Assembly: GCF_000427905.1 (NCBI RefSeq) | Contig: NZ_ATYX01000007.1 | Location: 248,001 to 312,000 of the forward strand | Source of the DNA: Thermocrispum agreste DSM 44070 | GTDB lineage: Bacteria > Actinomycetota > Actinomycetes > Mycobacteriales > Pseudonocardiaceae | DNA: 64,000 bases | Direction of reading: 5' to 3' | Part shown: one piece after another, positions 28,127 through 36,029 of the stretch | Layout: the number at the start of each line of letters is the position of its first letter | Numbering within the stretch: position 1 is the first letter of the stretch | Notes under the pieces: generated by a model | Database searches by the model: none | What the model was told of the DNA's origin: nothing | Seen by the model: only the letters and a program-made list of their open reading frames with translations | Program-made: the position numbers and the translations under genes

Positions 28127-29539
28127 CTACCAGCTGAACGGCTTGTCGGCCCCGATCAGCGGGATACCGGTGAAGGCGCTCGCCTCCAGCGTGAGGGCGC
28201 GCAGGTCCTCCGGCTCCAGGTTGTGCACGCTGGATTTGCCGCACGCCTTGGCCAGCAGCGTGGCCTCCATGGTCAATGCGGTGAGGAACCGGTAGATGCG
28301 CTCGGACGCCGCCTCCACGTCGACCCGCTCGGACAGCACCGGATCCTGGGTGGCCACGCCGACCGGGCAGAGTCCGGTGTGGCAGTGGTGACACGCGCCC
28401 GGCTCGGTGCCCAACTTGCGGTAGTCCTCGATGTAGCGCGGGGAGTTGCACCCCAGCGCCATGAGCGCCGCGGTGCCGATCATCACGCAGTCGGCACCCA
28501 GCGCGAGCGCCTTCGCGACGTCCGCACCGGACCGGATGCCACCCGCCGCGACGAGCTTCACCTTGCCGCTCATCCCGGTGTCGTCCAGCGCCCTCCTGGC
28601 CGCGGGGATGGCTGCCAGCGTCGGCACTCCGGTGTGGTCCAGCAGCAGTTCGGGCGACGCACCGGTACCGCCTTCCATGCCGTCCAGGACGATGACGTCC
28701 ACGCCGGTCTTGGCCGCGACCGCGGTGTCGTAGTACGGCCGGGTGGCGCCCATCTTCACGAAGATCGGCACCCGGTAGTCCGTCGCCTCGCGCAGTTCCT
28801 CGATCTTGATCGCCATGTCGTCGGCGCCCAGGAAATCGGGGTGCCTGCAGGTCGAGCGCTGATCCACGCCCTGCGGCAGCGACCGCATGCGGGCCACCCG
28901 CTCGGAGACTTTCATGCCGAGCAGCAAACCGCCGGTGCCCGGCTTGGCGCCCTGGCCGACCACCAGCTCGATGGCGTCGGCTCGGCGCACGTGCTCCAGA
29001 TCGACCATGTAGCGGGCCGGGGTCAGCTGGTAGACCAGCGTCCGGTTCTCCTCGCGCTCTTCCTCCAGCATCCCGCCCTCGCCGGTGCAGGTCATGGTGC
29101 CCGCCTTCCTGGCACCACGCCCCAGTGCCGCCTTGGCCGTGGCGGACAGCGCGCCGAAACTCATCGCCGCGATGTAGATCGGGATGTCCAGGGTGATCGG
29201 CTTCTCCGCCTTGCCGAGGCCGTCGCCGAGCACCGTGGTGGTGTCGCACTGCTCCCGGTAGCCCTCCAGCGGCAATCGCGTCATGGTGGCCGGCTGGAAC
29301 ACCAGGTCGTCGAACGTCGGCAGGTTGCGCTGGAACGTGGAGAAGCCGCGCAGCTGATACCGTCCCAGCTGCGCTTTCGCGTGGATGTCGGCGATGACCT
29401 CCCGCTGCCACCGCGAGGAACGCCCTTCCGCATACGACGAGGTGATCCCCGCCGGGCGCGCAGCGTCCGCTCCGTCACCGAAGGCGATCAGCTCCTCCGC
29501 GGCCTGCTGCCCGTTGCGCACGCTCAGATCATCAGCCAT
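28127..29539 (-). CDS. FMN/Fe-S glutamate-synthase-like subunit (MgsC/GlxD type)
   Basis: A 470-residue protein with the FMN-barrel domain of glutamate synthase: VVGQGAKPGTGG, GGIRSGADVAKALALGAD, and the iron-sulfur ligands in CHHCHTGLCPVGVATQ. In N-methylglutamate synthase the FMN subunit joins an amine to the keto-acid skeleton of glutamate. Third gene of the triad, overlapping the GXGXG gene by 16 bases. The alternative, a small assimilatory glutamate synthase, is less likely given the separate subunits and the BMC context. Confidence 0.85.
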   Translation of the reverse strand: MADDLSVRNGQQAAEELIAFGDGADAARPAGITSSYAEGRSSRWQREVIADIHAKAQLGRYQLRGFSTFQRNLPTFDDLVFQPATMTRLPLEGYREQCDTTTVLGDGLGKAEKPITLDIPIYIAAMSFGALSATAKAALGRGARKAGTMTCTGEGGMLEEEREENRTLVYQLTPARYMVDLEHVRRADAIELVVGQGAKPGTGGLLLGMKVSERVARMRSLPQGVDQRSTCRHPDFLGADDMAIKIEELREATDYRVPIFVKMGATRPYYDTAVAAKTGVDVIVLDGMEGGTGASPELLLDHTGVPTLAAIPAARRALDDTGMSGKVKLVAAGGIRSGADVAKALALGADCVMIGTAALMALGCNSPRYIEDYRKLGTEPGACHHCHTGLCPVGVATQDPVLSERVDVEAASERIYRFLTALTMEATLLAKACGKSSVHNLEPEDLRALTLEASAFTGIPLIGADKPFSW

Positions 29540-30240
29540 TTCTTCGCATCCCTTGCCTCGAAGTACCAGAGCTTCTGACCGGACACGACCTGCTTCCAGT
29601 CGCACCCGGCGGCGTCCACGCCCAGCCCGGACAGCAGCGACTCCACCTCGGCGACTTCTTCGGCGCTCGGGGTGATCACCTTGGCGTCGACGCCGAGGGT
29701 CCGGATCTCACCGGCAACCCAGACGCTGCCTTCCCACAGCGAGTCGCCGACCGACCCGATCGCATCGCCCAGGCAGATGACCCGGCCGCCGTGGCCCATG
29801 AACCCGGTCGAGTACCCGACGTTGCCCTCGACCACGATGTTTCCGGCCTTCTGCGCGACACCGCACCGGGGACCGGCGTTGCCCTTGACGTGGATGGTGC
29901 CGCCGCGCATGGCCGCGCCGAGGCTCATGCCCGCGTTGCCGTGCACGGTGATGTGCCCGTCGGCCAGCCCCTCGCCGGTGCCCCAGCCGGAGTTGCCCTC
30001 GACGACGATCCGGCCGCCGTTGCTCAGGCCGCCGCAGTAATAGCCGACGCTGCCGCGGAAGGTCACCGAACCGGCACCGCTGAGCGCGACCGCGAGGTTG
30101 TGCCGCGACATCGGCCGCTCGACGACCACGTCCCGCCCGGCGGCGACGGCCGCGCGGATCTCCTGGTTGACTTCCCGGATCGGCCGGTCGCCGGCCACGA
30201 TCTCGAGCACTCCGGCGTGCTCGACGGTCTCGGCGGTCAT
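29524..30240 (-). CDS. GXGXG glutamate-synthase-like subunit (MgsB/GlxC type)
   Basis: A 238-residue protein of the alpha-subunit domain found at the end of glutamate synthases. It has repeating glycine-rich right-handed helix segments (GSVTFRGSVGYYCGG, IVVEGNSGWGTGEG, ITVHGNAGMSLG, IHVKGNAG). This domain has a structural role in holding the FMN and amidotransferase parts. ATG at 30240 overlaps the amidotransferase stop in ATGA. Confidence 0.87.
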   Translation of the reverse strand: MTAETVEHAGVLEIVAGDRPIREVNQEIRAAVAAGRDVVVERPMSRHNLAVALSGAGSVTFRGSVGYYCGGLSNGGRIVVEGNSGWGTGEGLADGHITVHGNAGMSLGAAMRGGTIHVKGNAGPRCGVAQKAGNIVVEGNVGYSTGFMGHGGRVICLGDAIGSVGDSLWEGSVWVAGEIRTLGVDAKVITPSAEEVAEVESLLSGLGVDAAGCDWKQVVSGQKLWYFEARDAKKWLMI

Positions 30241-31190
30241 GCCGCTAGCCCTCCCTCGTCTTCGTCGGGGCGCAGACCCCACACATGCGTCATCAGGGGT
30301 TCGTCGAAGTTGCGCACGTCCACCTCGTCGACGTACAAGCTGCGCAACGCCTGCTCCTCGGTCGCGATGGCGATCCCGTCGTCGGCGGCGACGACGGCCA
30401 GCGGTTTGATCGCCCACCTGTCCTTGGCCATGCCGATGCCGTCCGGCGTTCCGAGCAGATAGGTGAACACCCCGTCGAGCGCCGACTGGCTGCGCACCAG
30501 CGATTCCCGGAGGCTGGCGCCGTTCTTCATCTGCACCGAGTTCCACACCGCGATCAGCTCGGAGTCGTTCTCGCTGACGAACCGATAGCCCTCGCGCTCC
30601 AGGCGGCGCCTCCACCGGTAGTAGTTCGTGAGCTGGCCGTTGTGCACGATGCAGACGTCCGGGAACGGCCGCGCCCAGAACGGATGGCTGGCGATCGGGG
30701 ACACCAGCGACTCGGTGGCCAGGCGCATGTTGGACAGCGCGTGCGTGCCGCGCAGCTCGGAGACCCGGTGCTTGTCGTCCACCGCGCGCGCGTCGCCGAC
30801 GTCCTTGATCACCTCGAGCGCCCGGCCGACCGACAGCAGCTCGACACCCGGGCGGGCCTCCACCTGTTCCACCCAGCGCGCCAGGTCGGCGATCTCGTCC
30901 ACCTCGGCCCGCCAAAGAACGTGCCGCTGACCGCTCTCGTCCCACGTCGGATCGGCGAGCAGGTCACTGCCGAACTCCCGGGTGGTGTCGGTGAATGCCT
31001 GCAGCGTGGCATCCAGGTCGGCGCGGTCGTCCAGGAAGCCGCGGACCACGTAACCGCGTTCGCGGGGAACCCCGTACACCGCGAAACCGGTGGAATCGGG
31101 ACCGCGATGGCGCATGCACGCGGCCAGCTCGACGATGTCGGCGCCGACGGCCCCGGCGTCGTAGCGCACTCTGCCGGAGATACCGCACAT
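30237..31190 (-). CDS. class II glutamine amidotransferase (MgsA/GlxB type)
   Basis: A 317-residue protein with the nucleophile Cys2 exposed in MCGISG, MRHRGPDSTG, the HNGQLTNYYRWRRRLE and FVSENDSELIA blocks of class II amidotransferases. In N-methylglutamate synthase the equivalent subunit provides or channels amine or ammonia. ATG at 31190 is fixed by the Cys2 requirement. First of a three-gene operon with site B 34 bases upstream. Confidence 0.88.
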   Translation of the reverse strand: MCGISGRVRYDAGAVGADIVELAACMRHRGPDSTGFAVYGVPRERGYVVRGFLDDRADLDATLQAFTDTTREFGSDLLADPTWDESGQRHVLWRAEVDEIADLARWVEQVEARPGVELLSVGRALEVIKDVGDARAVDDKHRVSELRGTHALSNMRLATESLVSPIASHPFWARPFPDVCIVHNGQLTNYYRWRRRLEREGYRFVSENDSELIAVWNSVQMKNGASLRESLVRSQSALDGVFTYLLGTPDGIGMAKDRWAIKPLAVVAADDGIAIATEEQALRSLYVDEVDVRNFDEPLMTHVWGLRPDEDEGGLAA

Positions 31191-31223
31191 GTGAACAACC
31201 TCCCGGGCTGACAGGATTCTCAA

Positions 31224-31241
31224 TTTCGTATACCGTATTTG
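31224..31241. promoter_or_regulatory. GntR-type operator before amidotransferase operon (site B)
   Basis: TTTCGTATACCGTATTTG with perfect ATACCGTAT core (31230-31238), the same core as site A. Confidence 0.72.
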
Positions 31242-31302
31242 GTGCAATGTCACAAGGCAAGCCGGGGGTCACGGCATGAGGATCGAGCCGGTGCCCGCCG
31301 CC

Positions 31303-31956
31303 TCAGGCGCGGTGGACCTGCAGCCCTTCGGCGATGTGCTTGCGCATGCCGGCGAACGCCGCGTCGGACCCGGCGCGCAGCGCCTCGACCAGCGGCAGGT
31401 GCGACTCGGTGACCGACGTGCGGCGCTTGTCGTGGGCCAGGTAGTCGGCGAACGCCACCTGCCCGCGGGCGCGCAGCCAGATCTGGTCGAACAGCTCAAG
31501 CAGCGTCGGGTTGCCGGTGACCTCGACGATCGTGCGGTGGATCTCCATGTTCGCGGTGTAGACCGCGCGCGGATCGGTCATGTCGATCCCTTCCATGGAG
31601 CGCACCGTCTTCTCGACCTTGTCGATGGCTTCCCCGCCGATCTCCGCGACCCTGCGTGCCGCGTACCCTTCCACGGCCTCACGCGCCTGATAGAGGTGCA
31701 CGACGTCCTGCTCGGAGACCTTGCTCACCACGAATCCGCGCCGGCCGGCCGGAGACACCAGGCCCTCGCGCTGCAGCCGCAACAGGGCGTCGCGTACCGG
31801 CGTTCGCGAGATGTCCAGCTGCTCGGCAAGCGTGTCCATCACCAAACGCTCCCCCGGCTCGATCTCGCCCGACAGCAGCGCTTCGGAAATGCGCTGGTAG
31901 GCGATGTCGGCCAGGGTTTCGTTCGGCCTGCCGATCGGCTTCATCGCAGCGGACAT
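31303..31956 (-). CDS. GntR-family (FCD) regulator of the amine/BMC regulon
   Basis: A 217-residue regulator with winged helix-turn-helix (IAYQRISEALLSGEI, then ISRTPVRDALLRLQREGL) and an FCD ligand domain in which EGYAARRVAE and EIHRTIVEVTGN contain typical metal-binding residues. ATG at 31956 is chosen; the longer frame would overrun the RidA promoter. A copy of the ATAC-N-GTAT site (site D) lies between it and ridA, and other copies stand before the BMC, oxidase, triad and permease genes. This makes it the best candidate regulator. Confidence 0.88.
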   Translation of the reverse strand: MSAAMKPIGRPNETLADIAYQRISEALLSGEIEPGERLVMDTLAEQLDISRTPVRDALLRLQREGLVSPAGRRGFVVSKVSEQDVVHLYQAREAVEGYAARRVAEIGGEAIDKVEKTVRSMEGIDMTDPRAVYTANMEIHRTIVEVTGNPTLLELFDQIWLRARGQVAFADYLAHDKRRTSVTESHLPLVEALRAGSDAAFAGMRKHIAEGLQVHRA

Positions 31957-31999
31957 CACGATCACGCTTCCTCGGACCCCAACGGAGAGATCGTCCTTT

Positions 32000-32017
32000 T
32001 GTACATCGTATGCGAAA
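32000..32017. promoter_or_regulatory. GntR-type operator between GntR and RidA genes (site D)
   Basis: The minus strand reads TTTCGCATACGATGTACA, an imperfect copy of sites A and B. It lies in the divergent promoter and can serve both genes. Confidence 0.6.
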
Positions 32018-32050
32018 GACCGTGGGCATGGCACAGAGGAGGTTCCCGGC

Positions 32051-32449
32051 ATGATCGACCTCACCCTTTCCGGCGGAGGCCGTTTCGAAGCGGCAGGCAA
32101 CTACGCCCGGCTGCGCCGCGTCGGTGATCACGTGTTCGTCGCTGGTACCACGGCCGTCGAGCCGTCCGGACGCCTGCACGCACCGGGAGACACCTACGCC
32201 CAGACGCGATTCGTGTTCGACCGGATCGCCCGGCTGCTGGACGAAGCCGGCGCCACCATGGCCGACGTGGTGCGGACCCGCGCCTACCTTTCCGATCTGA
32301 GCCAGGCCGGCGAGTACGTCCGGGCCCACGGCGAGGTGTTCGCCGGCATCCAGCCGGTGGCGACCGCGGTCCAGACCGGCCTCACCATGCCGGGGATGAT
32401 GGTGGAGATCGAGGTCGACGCCATCGTGCGTCCGCGCGAGAAGAACTGA
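32051..32449 (+). CDS. RidA-family imine/enamine deaminase
   Basis: A 132-residue protein of the RidA/YjgF/UK114 group with RVGDHVFVAGTTAVEP (positions by ends), DVVRTRAYLSD (the Arg of this segment binds substrate carboxylate in RidA) and MVEIEVDAIV. These trimers hydrolyse reactive imines such as 2-aminoacrylate. In this locus it may clear imines made by the FAD oxidase. ATG at 32051. Confidence 0.88.
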   Translation: MIDLTLSGGGRFEAAGNYARLRRVGDHVFVAGTTAVEPSGRLHAPGDTYAQTRFVFDRIARLLDEAGATMADVVRTRAYLSDLSQAGEYVRAHGEVFAGIQPVATAVQTGLTMPGMMVEIEVDAIVRPREKN

Positions 32450-32457
32450 AGCAAGAC

Positions 32458-32497
32458 CTCGTCCAGGGGTCGCGTGGCGGACGGACCCCTGGACGAG
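32458..32497. terminator. bidirectional terminator hairpin
   Basis: A perfect 14-base stem (CTCGTCCAGGGGTC / its complement) with a 12-base loop between the convergent ridA and permease genes. There is no strong T run, so efficiency is uncertain. Confidence 0.6.
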
Positions 32498-32506
32498 CCG
32501 GTGAAA

Positions 32507-34066
32507 CTATTCCTCGTCGAAGATCGCGCCCATGTTCTGCCACGTTCGTGGCCGTGCGCGCTTCAGCCAGGCACCGACAGCCACCGCCGCGATCACCAGC
32601 GCCAGGCACGCCCACGGCACGATCTGCATCACGAACGGGATCGGCACACCCGGCTCGGCCTCGACGAAGGAGTAGTAGAGGCCACCGAAGACGGCGATGC
32701 CGCCCGCGGCGGTCGCCGGCACGCCGAAGATGACGAATCCCTTCTGCCGGGTCCGCACGCCGTAGACGATTCCGGCGACGCCGACCAGCAGATACACGAA
32801 CATGACCAAAGGCGTGCCGAGGGTGGCAAGCCACGAGAAGGCGTAGACACCGCCCGTCGTCGGGTCGTCGACACCGGACACCCCCACCTGGGTCTGCCTG
32901 CTGGTCGACCAGACCGATCCCATCACCATGCCGAACCAGACCACGAGCGTGAACAGGATCGAGTGCCACGGCGTCCGGAAGCGCGGGTGCAGCTGGCCGA
33001 ACCACCCGGGCAGCACCCGCTCCCGCCCCATCGCGAACAGGACGCGGGACACCGCGGTGTGCACACCGAGCGCACAGAAGAAGCTGGCAGCTGCGGCGGC
33101 CGCAAGCACCACGTTGCCCAATGCGGTGGACGGGGCGACCGCGGCCAGCCCGGCAACGCTGGCCGGCCAGTCCTGCGTGGCTTGCCGCACCCCGAAGCCG
33201 ATCGAGGTCGCGTAGGTGATCACCAGGTAGATCGCGCCGCCCAGCAGAATGGATCCGATGACGGCACGCGGAATGTTGCGGCGTGGATCCCGGGTCTCCT
33301 CGGCGAGCACCGCGCACGCCTCGGCACCGGTGTAGCTGAGCATCGCGAACGACAATCCGAAGAAGATGCCGGTCCACGACACACCGGCAGCGCTCGGCGA
33401 GAACGCCCCCGCATCCCACGACGTCCCCGGGTTGTCGATCTTGGTCACGCCGTCCAGGACACTGGTCTCCGGCGACCCGATGCTGATCACGACGAACGAA
33501 ACGACCAGCATCCCGCCGATGGTCAGCACGGCGAACAGCAGCTGGCTGCGGGTGGACAGATTGACGTCGAACATCGACAACAGCGCGCACACCACCAGGC
33601 CGAACGCGAAGAACCAGAACCAGCTGACCGGCTCGGCAAGCCCCAGCACGGAGGCCACCAGCGAGGACGTGAAGAACCCGAAACCGGCCATCACCGCTCC
33701 GCCCAGGATCAAGAACGCAGCGGCGTAGCACCAGCCGGCGACGAAGCCCGCTCCCCTGCTCAGACCCTGCGTGATGTAGGTGTAGAGCGACCCGGCCGAC
33801 GAGACCCGGGTGGCGAACTGCGCCACCACCATCCCCACACACAGCATGGCCAACGTGCCGAGCAGGTAGGCCAACGGCGTGGCGCCACCTGCCTTGGTCG
33901 ACGCCAGGTAGGTCAGGAACGCGCCGGACATGGCGGGCGCGATGACCGAGATGCTCTGGGCGATCACGTCGAGCAGTCCCAGTGTCTTGCGCAGGCCCGT
34001 CCGCCCGCCGGCGGCAGACCCCGGCTGCGCAGCGTCGAGCGCAGGCTTCACAGCGTCTAAGGACAT
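32507..34066 (-). CDS. APC-superfamily amine/amino-acid permease
   Basis: A 519-residue membrane protein with about 12 hydrophobic helices, typical of amino-acid-polyamine-organocation permeases. The first-helix block is DVIAQSISVIAPAMSGAFL, and GAEACAVLAEETRDPRRNIPRA is the conserved cytosolic loop after helix 6 (quoted by ends). Site C lies 22 bases upstream, linking it to the amine regulon. It is the likely importer of the pathway substrate. Confidence 0.9.
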   Translation of the reverse strand: MSLDAVKPALDAAQPGSAAGGRTGLRKTLGLLDVIAQSISVIAPAMSGAFLTYLASTKAGGATPLAYLLGTLAMLCVGMVVAQFATRVSSAGSLYTYITQGLSRGAGFVAGWCYAAAFLILGGAVMAGFGFFTSSLVASVLGLAEPVSWFWFFAFGLVVCALLSMFDVNLSTRSQLLFAVLTIGGMLVVSFVVISIGSPETSVLDGVTKIDNPGTSWDAGAFSPSAAGVSWTGIFFGLSFAMLSYTGAEACAVLAEETRDPRRNIPRAVIGSILLGGAIYLVITYATSIGFGVRQATQDWPASVAGLAAVAPSTALGNVVLAAAAAASFFCALGVHTAVSRVLFAMGRERVLPGWFGQLHPRFRTPWHSILFTLVVWFGMVMGSVWSTSRQTQVGVSGVDDPTTGGVYAFSWLATLGTPLVMFVYLLVGVAGIVYGVRTRQKGFVIFGVPATAAGGIAVFGGLYYSFVEAEPGVPIPFVMQIVPWACLALVIAAVAVGAWLKRARPRTWQNMGAIFDEE

Positions 34067-34087
34067 CCGGACACCTCGTGTGCTGAG

Positions 34088-34105
34088 TTTCGTATTTGGT
34101 ATCCG
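34088..34105. promoter_or_regulatory. GntR-type operator before APC permease (site C)
   Basis: TTTCGTATTTGGTATCCG keeps the outer TTTCG and one GTAT half-site but has a degenerate other half. It lies between the permease and the IclR gene. Confidence 0.58.
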
Positions 34106-34210
34106 GAAGGTAAGTGGTTGCAGTCACACCGTCAAGAGATCCGGCGACGCCGAAGCCGGACGTGGCACCCGCACCGCAACCCACGGCCCGGTTCCTGACC
34201 AGGTCATACG

Positions 34211-35044
34211 ATGGCGCTCGACACGGCGGCGAAAGACGCGAAGCGACGGGAATCAATGGGAAGCAGCAGCGACGTGCCGGCCCTGCGCCGAGGCCTGGCG
34301 ATCTTGCGCCTGCTCGCCACCCACGCGGGACCGCAGTCGGCGGCCACGATCGCCCGCCAGCTCGGGCTGCCGCGGTCGACCACCTACCACCTGCTGTCGG
34401 AGCTGGCCGCCGCCGGATTCGTCGTGCACCTCCCGGAGCAGCGCCGCTACGGCCTGGGGATCGCCGCCTTCGAACTCGGCTCGGCCTACCTGCGTCACGA
34501 ACCGCTGGAGCGGCTCGCCGGGCCCATCCTGCGCGAGCTGGTGGACGCGCAGGGGCACACCGCGCACCTGGGCGTGCTGCACGGCAACGAGTCGCTGTAT
34601 CTGATCAAGGAACGCCCGGCCAGGCCGGAAGGCCTGGTCACCGACGTCGGCGTGCGGCTCCCGGCACAGCTGACCGCGTCCGGCCGCTGCATGCTCGCCC
34701 GCCTCCCCCGCGCGCAGGTGCGCGCGCTGTTCCCGAGCAGCCGCGATTTCGTCATGCGCACCTCGCGCGGGCCGCGCCACCTGGCCGACCTGCGCAGGCT
34801 GCTCGATCACGAGCGGCGACTGGGCTGGTCGGTGGAAGACGGATTCGTCACGCCCGGGTTCGCGTCGGTGGCCTACCCGGTGTTGGACCACTCGGCCCAC
34901 CCGATCGCCGCGATCAGCATGACCTTTCGCCACGTCTGCGACGGCGACCGGCCGTGCGGGCGGCAATGGCCGGAGCTCGCCGAGCCGGTGCGTGCCGCCG
35001 CACGCCGGCTGTCCGCCTTGATCGGCGGGCGCTCCGGCGAATGA
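34211..35044 (+). CDS. IclR-family regulator
   Basis: A 277-residue regulator with the N-terminal winged helix (LRRGLAILRLLA, SAATIARQLGLPRSTTYHLLSEL) and a C-terminal ligand domain (TASGRCMLARLP, VAYPVLDHSAHPIAAISM). It is divergent from the permease. It could sense the imported substrate or regulate another pathway. As IclR regulators include HutR, it might also act on the hut operon, but there is no hut-like palindrome at its own promoter. Confidence 0.87.
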   Translation: MALDTAAKDAKRRESMGSSSDVPALRRGLAILRLLATHAGPQSAATIARQLGLPRSTTYHLLSELAAAGFVVHLPEQRRYGLGIAAFELGSAYLRHEPLERLAGPILRELVDAQGHTAHLGVLHGNESLYLIKERPARPEGLVTDVGVRLPAQLTASGRCMLARLPRAQVRALFPSSRDFVMRTSRGPRHLADLRRLLDHERRLGWSVEDGFVTPGFASVAYPVLDHSAHPIAAISMTFRHVCDGDRPCGRQWPELAEPVRAAARRLSALIGGRSGE

Positions 35045-35142
35045 CGGCGTGACCCGTCAGCCTTGTCAGGCCCGATCCGGCGTGGGGGCGACTCCGCGCC
35101 GTCGATCCGGCGCTCTGGTGGTGACCTGCGAGTGCGACTCCG

Positions 35143-35337
35143 TCAGCGGGAACGCGCCAGGCTCGGCTCCAGGCCGAGCATCTCGAGGAGTTCCCGGCAC
35201 TCGTTGGCGTCGGTGCTGTGACTGGCGACCGTGAGGACCGCTCTGCCCGCTTCCGCTTCCCGCCGGAGCTGCTCGGCCTGCCGCGCCTGGGCCGACCAGC
35301 CGTGCTCGGTGGTGTGCGAACGCTTGGCCTGCGTCAT
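35143..35337 (-). CDS. small hypothetical protein
   Basis: A 64-residue charged protein starting MTQAKRSHTTEHGWSAQARQ with a clear GAGGAG ribosome site seven bases before the ATG at 35337. It is helical, with no membrane segment. I do not recognise it. A longer frame to 35391 begins in the region of the OsmC promoter and is less likely. Confidence 0.65.
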   Translation of the reverse strand: MTQAKRSHTTEHGWSAQARQAEQLRREAEAGRAVLTVASHSTDANECRELLEMLGLEPSLARSR

Positions 35338-35571
35338 GTCAGCACTCCTCAACGCACGATGACCGTCCGGATGTGACCTGCATCGTGGCACCGGTCACGG
35401 GCACCACGAAGCTCCTCCACGCCACTGGCATGATTGCGCCAGCAGTCTTCACAACGCGGAAACATTCCGTTACACAGCGCGTCCGAAGAGTGGAATTCTT
35501 TCGCCGAGCCGATCCGGGCGCCCGGCCGTACGGTGGGAAGCGGGACAGCCGCACACCGAGAGGAGTCCGCA

Positions 35572-35997
35572 ATGGCCACCGTTCGCACGGCCAGCACGCA
35601 CTGGGAAGGCACGTTGTTCGAGGGCTCCGGCCGCACCACGCCCCGCTCCTCGGATCTGAGCCCGTTCGACGTGACCTGGGCAGCCCGTGCCGAGGAACCG
35701 GGCGGCCTGACCAGCCCCGAGGAGCTGATCGCCGCCGCGCACTCGGCCTGCTTCTCCATGTTCCTGTCCAACGTCCTGGCTCAGGCGGGCACGCCCGCGC
35801 AGGCACTGGACACCACCGCTGACGTCACCTTCCAGCCCGGCGAAGGCATCACCGGCATCAAGCTGACGGTCCGCGGCACGGTTCCGGGCATGAGCGAGGA
35901 GGATTTCCTGGCCGCCGCGGAGAACGCCAAAGCCAATTGCCCGGTGAGCCAGGCGCTGAGCGGCACCACCATCACCCTGGACGCCGCGCTCGCCTGA
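35572..35997 (+). CDS. OsmC-family peroxide-reducing protein
   Basis: A 141-residue protein of the OsmC/Ohr fold. The redox Cys pair is in SACFSMFLSNVLAQ and NCPVSQALSG. These proteins reduce organic hydroperoxides with thiol electrons. ATG at 35572 with GAGAGGAG upstream. A 234-base non-coding stretch lies upstream. Confidence 0.9.
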   Translation: MATVRTASTHWEGTLFEGSGRTTPRSSDLSPFDVTWAARAEEPGGLTSPEELIAAAHSACFSMFLSNVLAQAGTPAQALDTTADVTFQPGEGITGIKLTVRGTVPGMSEEDFLAAAENAKANCPVSQALSGTTITLDAALA

Positions 35998-36029
35998 CGT
36001 GCGCCGCGTGGCCGATGGCAGGCGTGAGG

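Noticed and set aside
34211-35044. IclR gene as HutR for the hut operon
   Set aside because: No hut-type palindrome near its own promoter and it is divergent from the permease; left as a possibility only.
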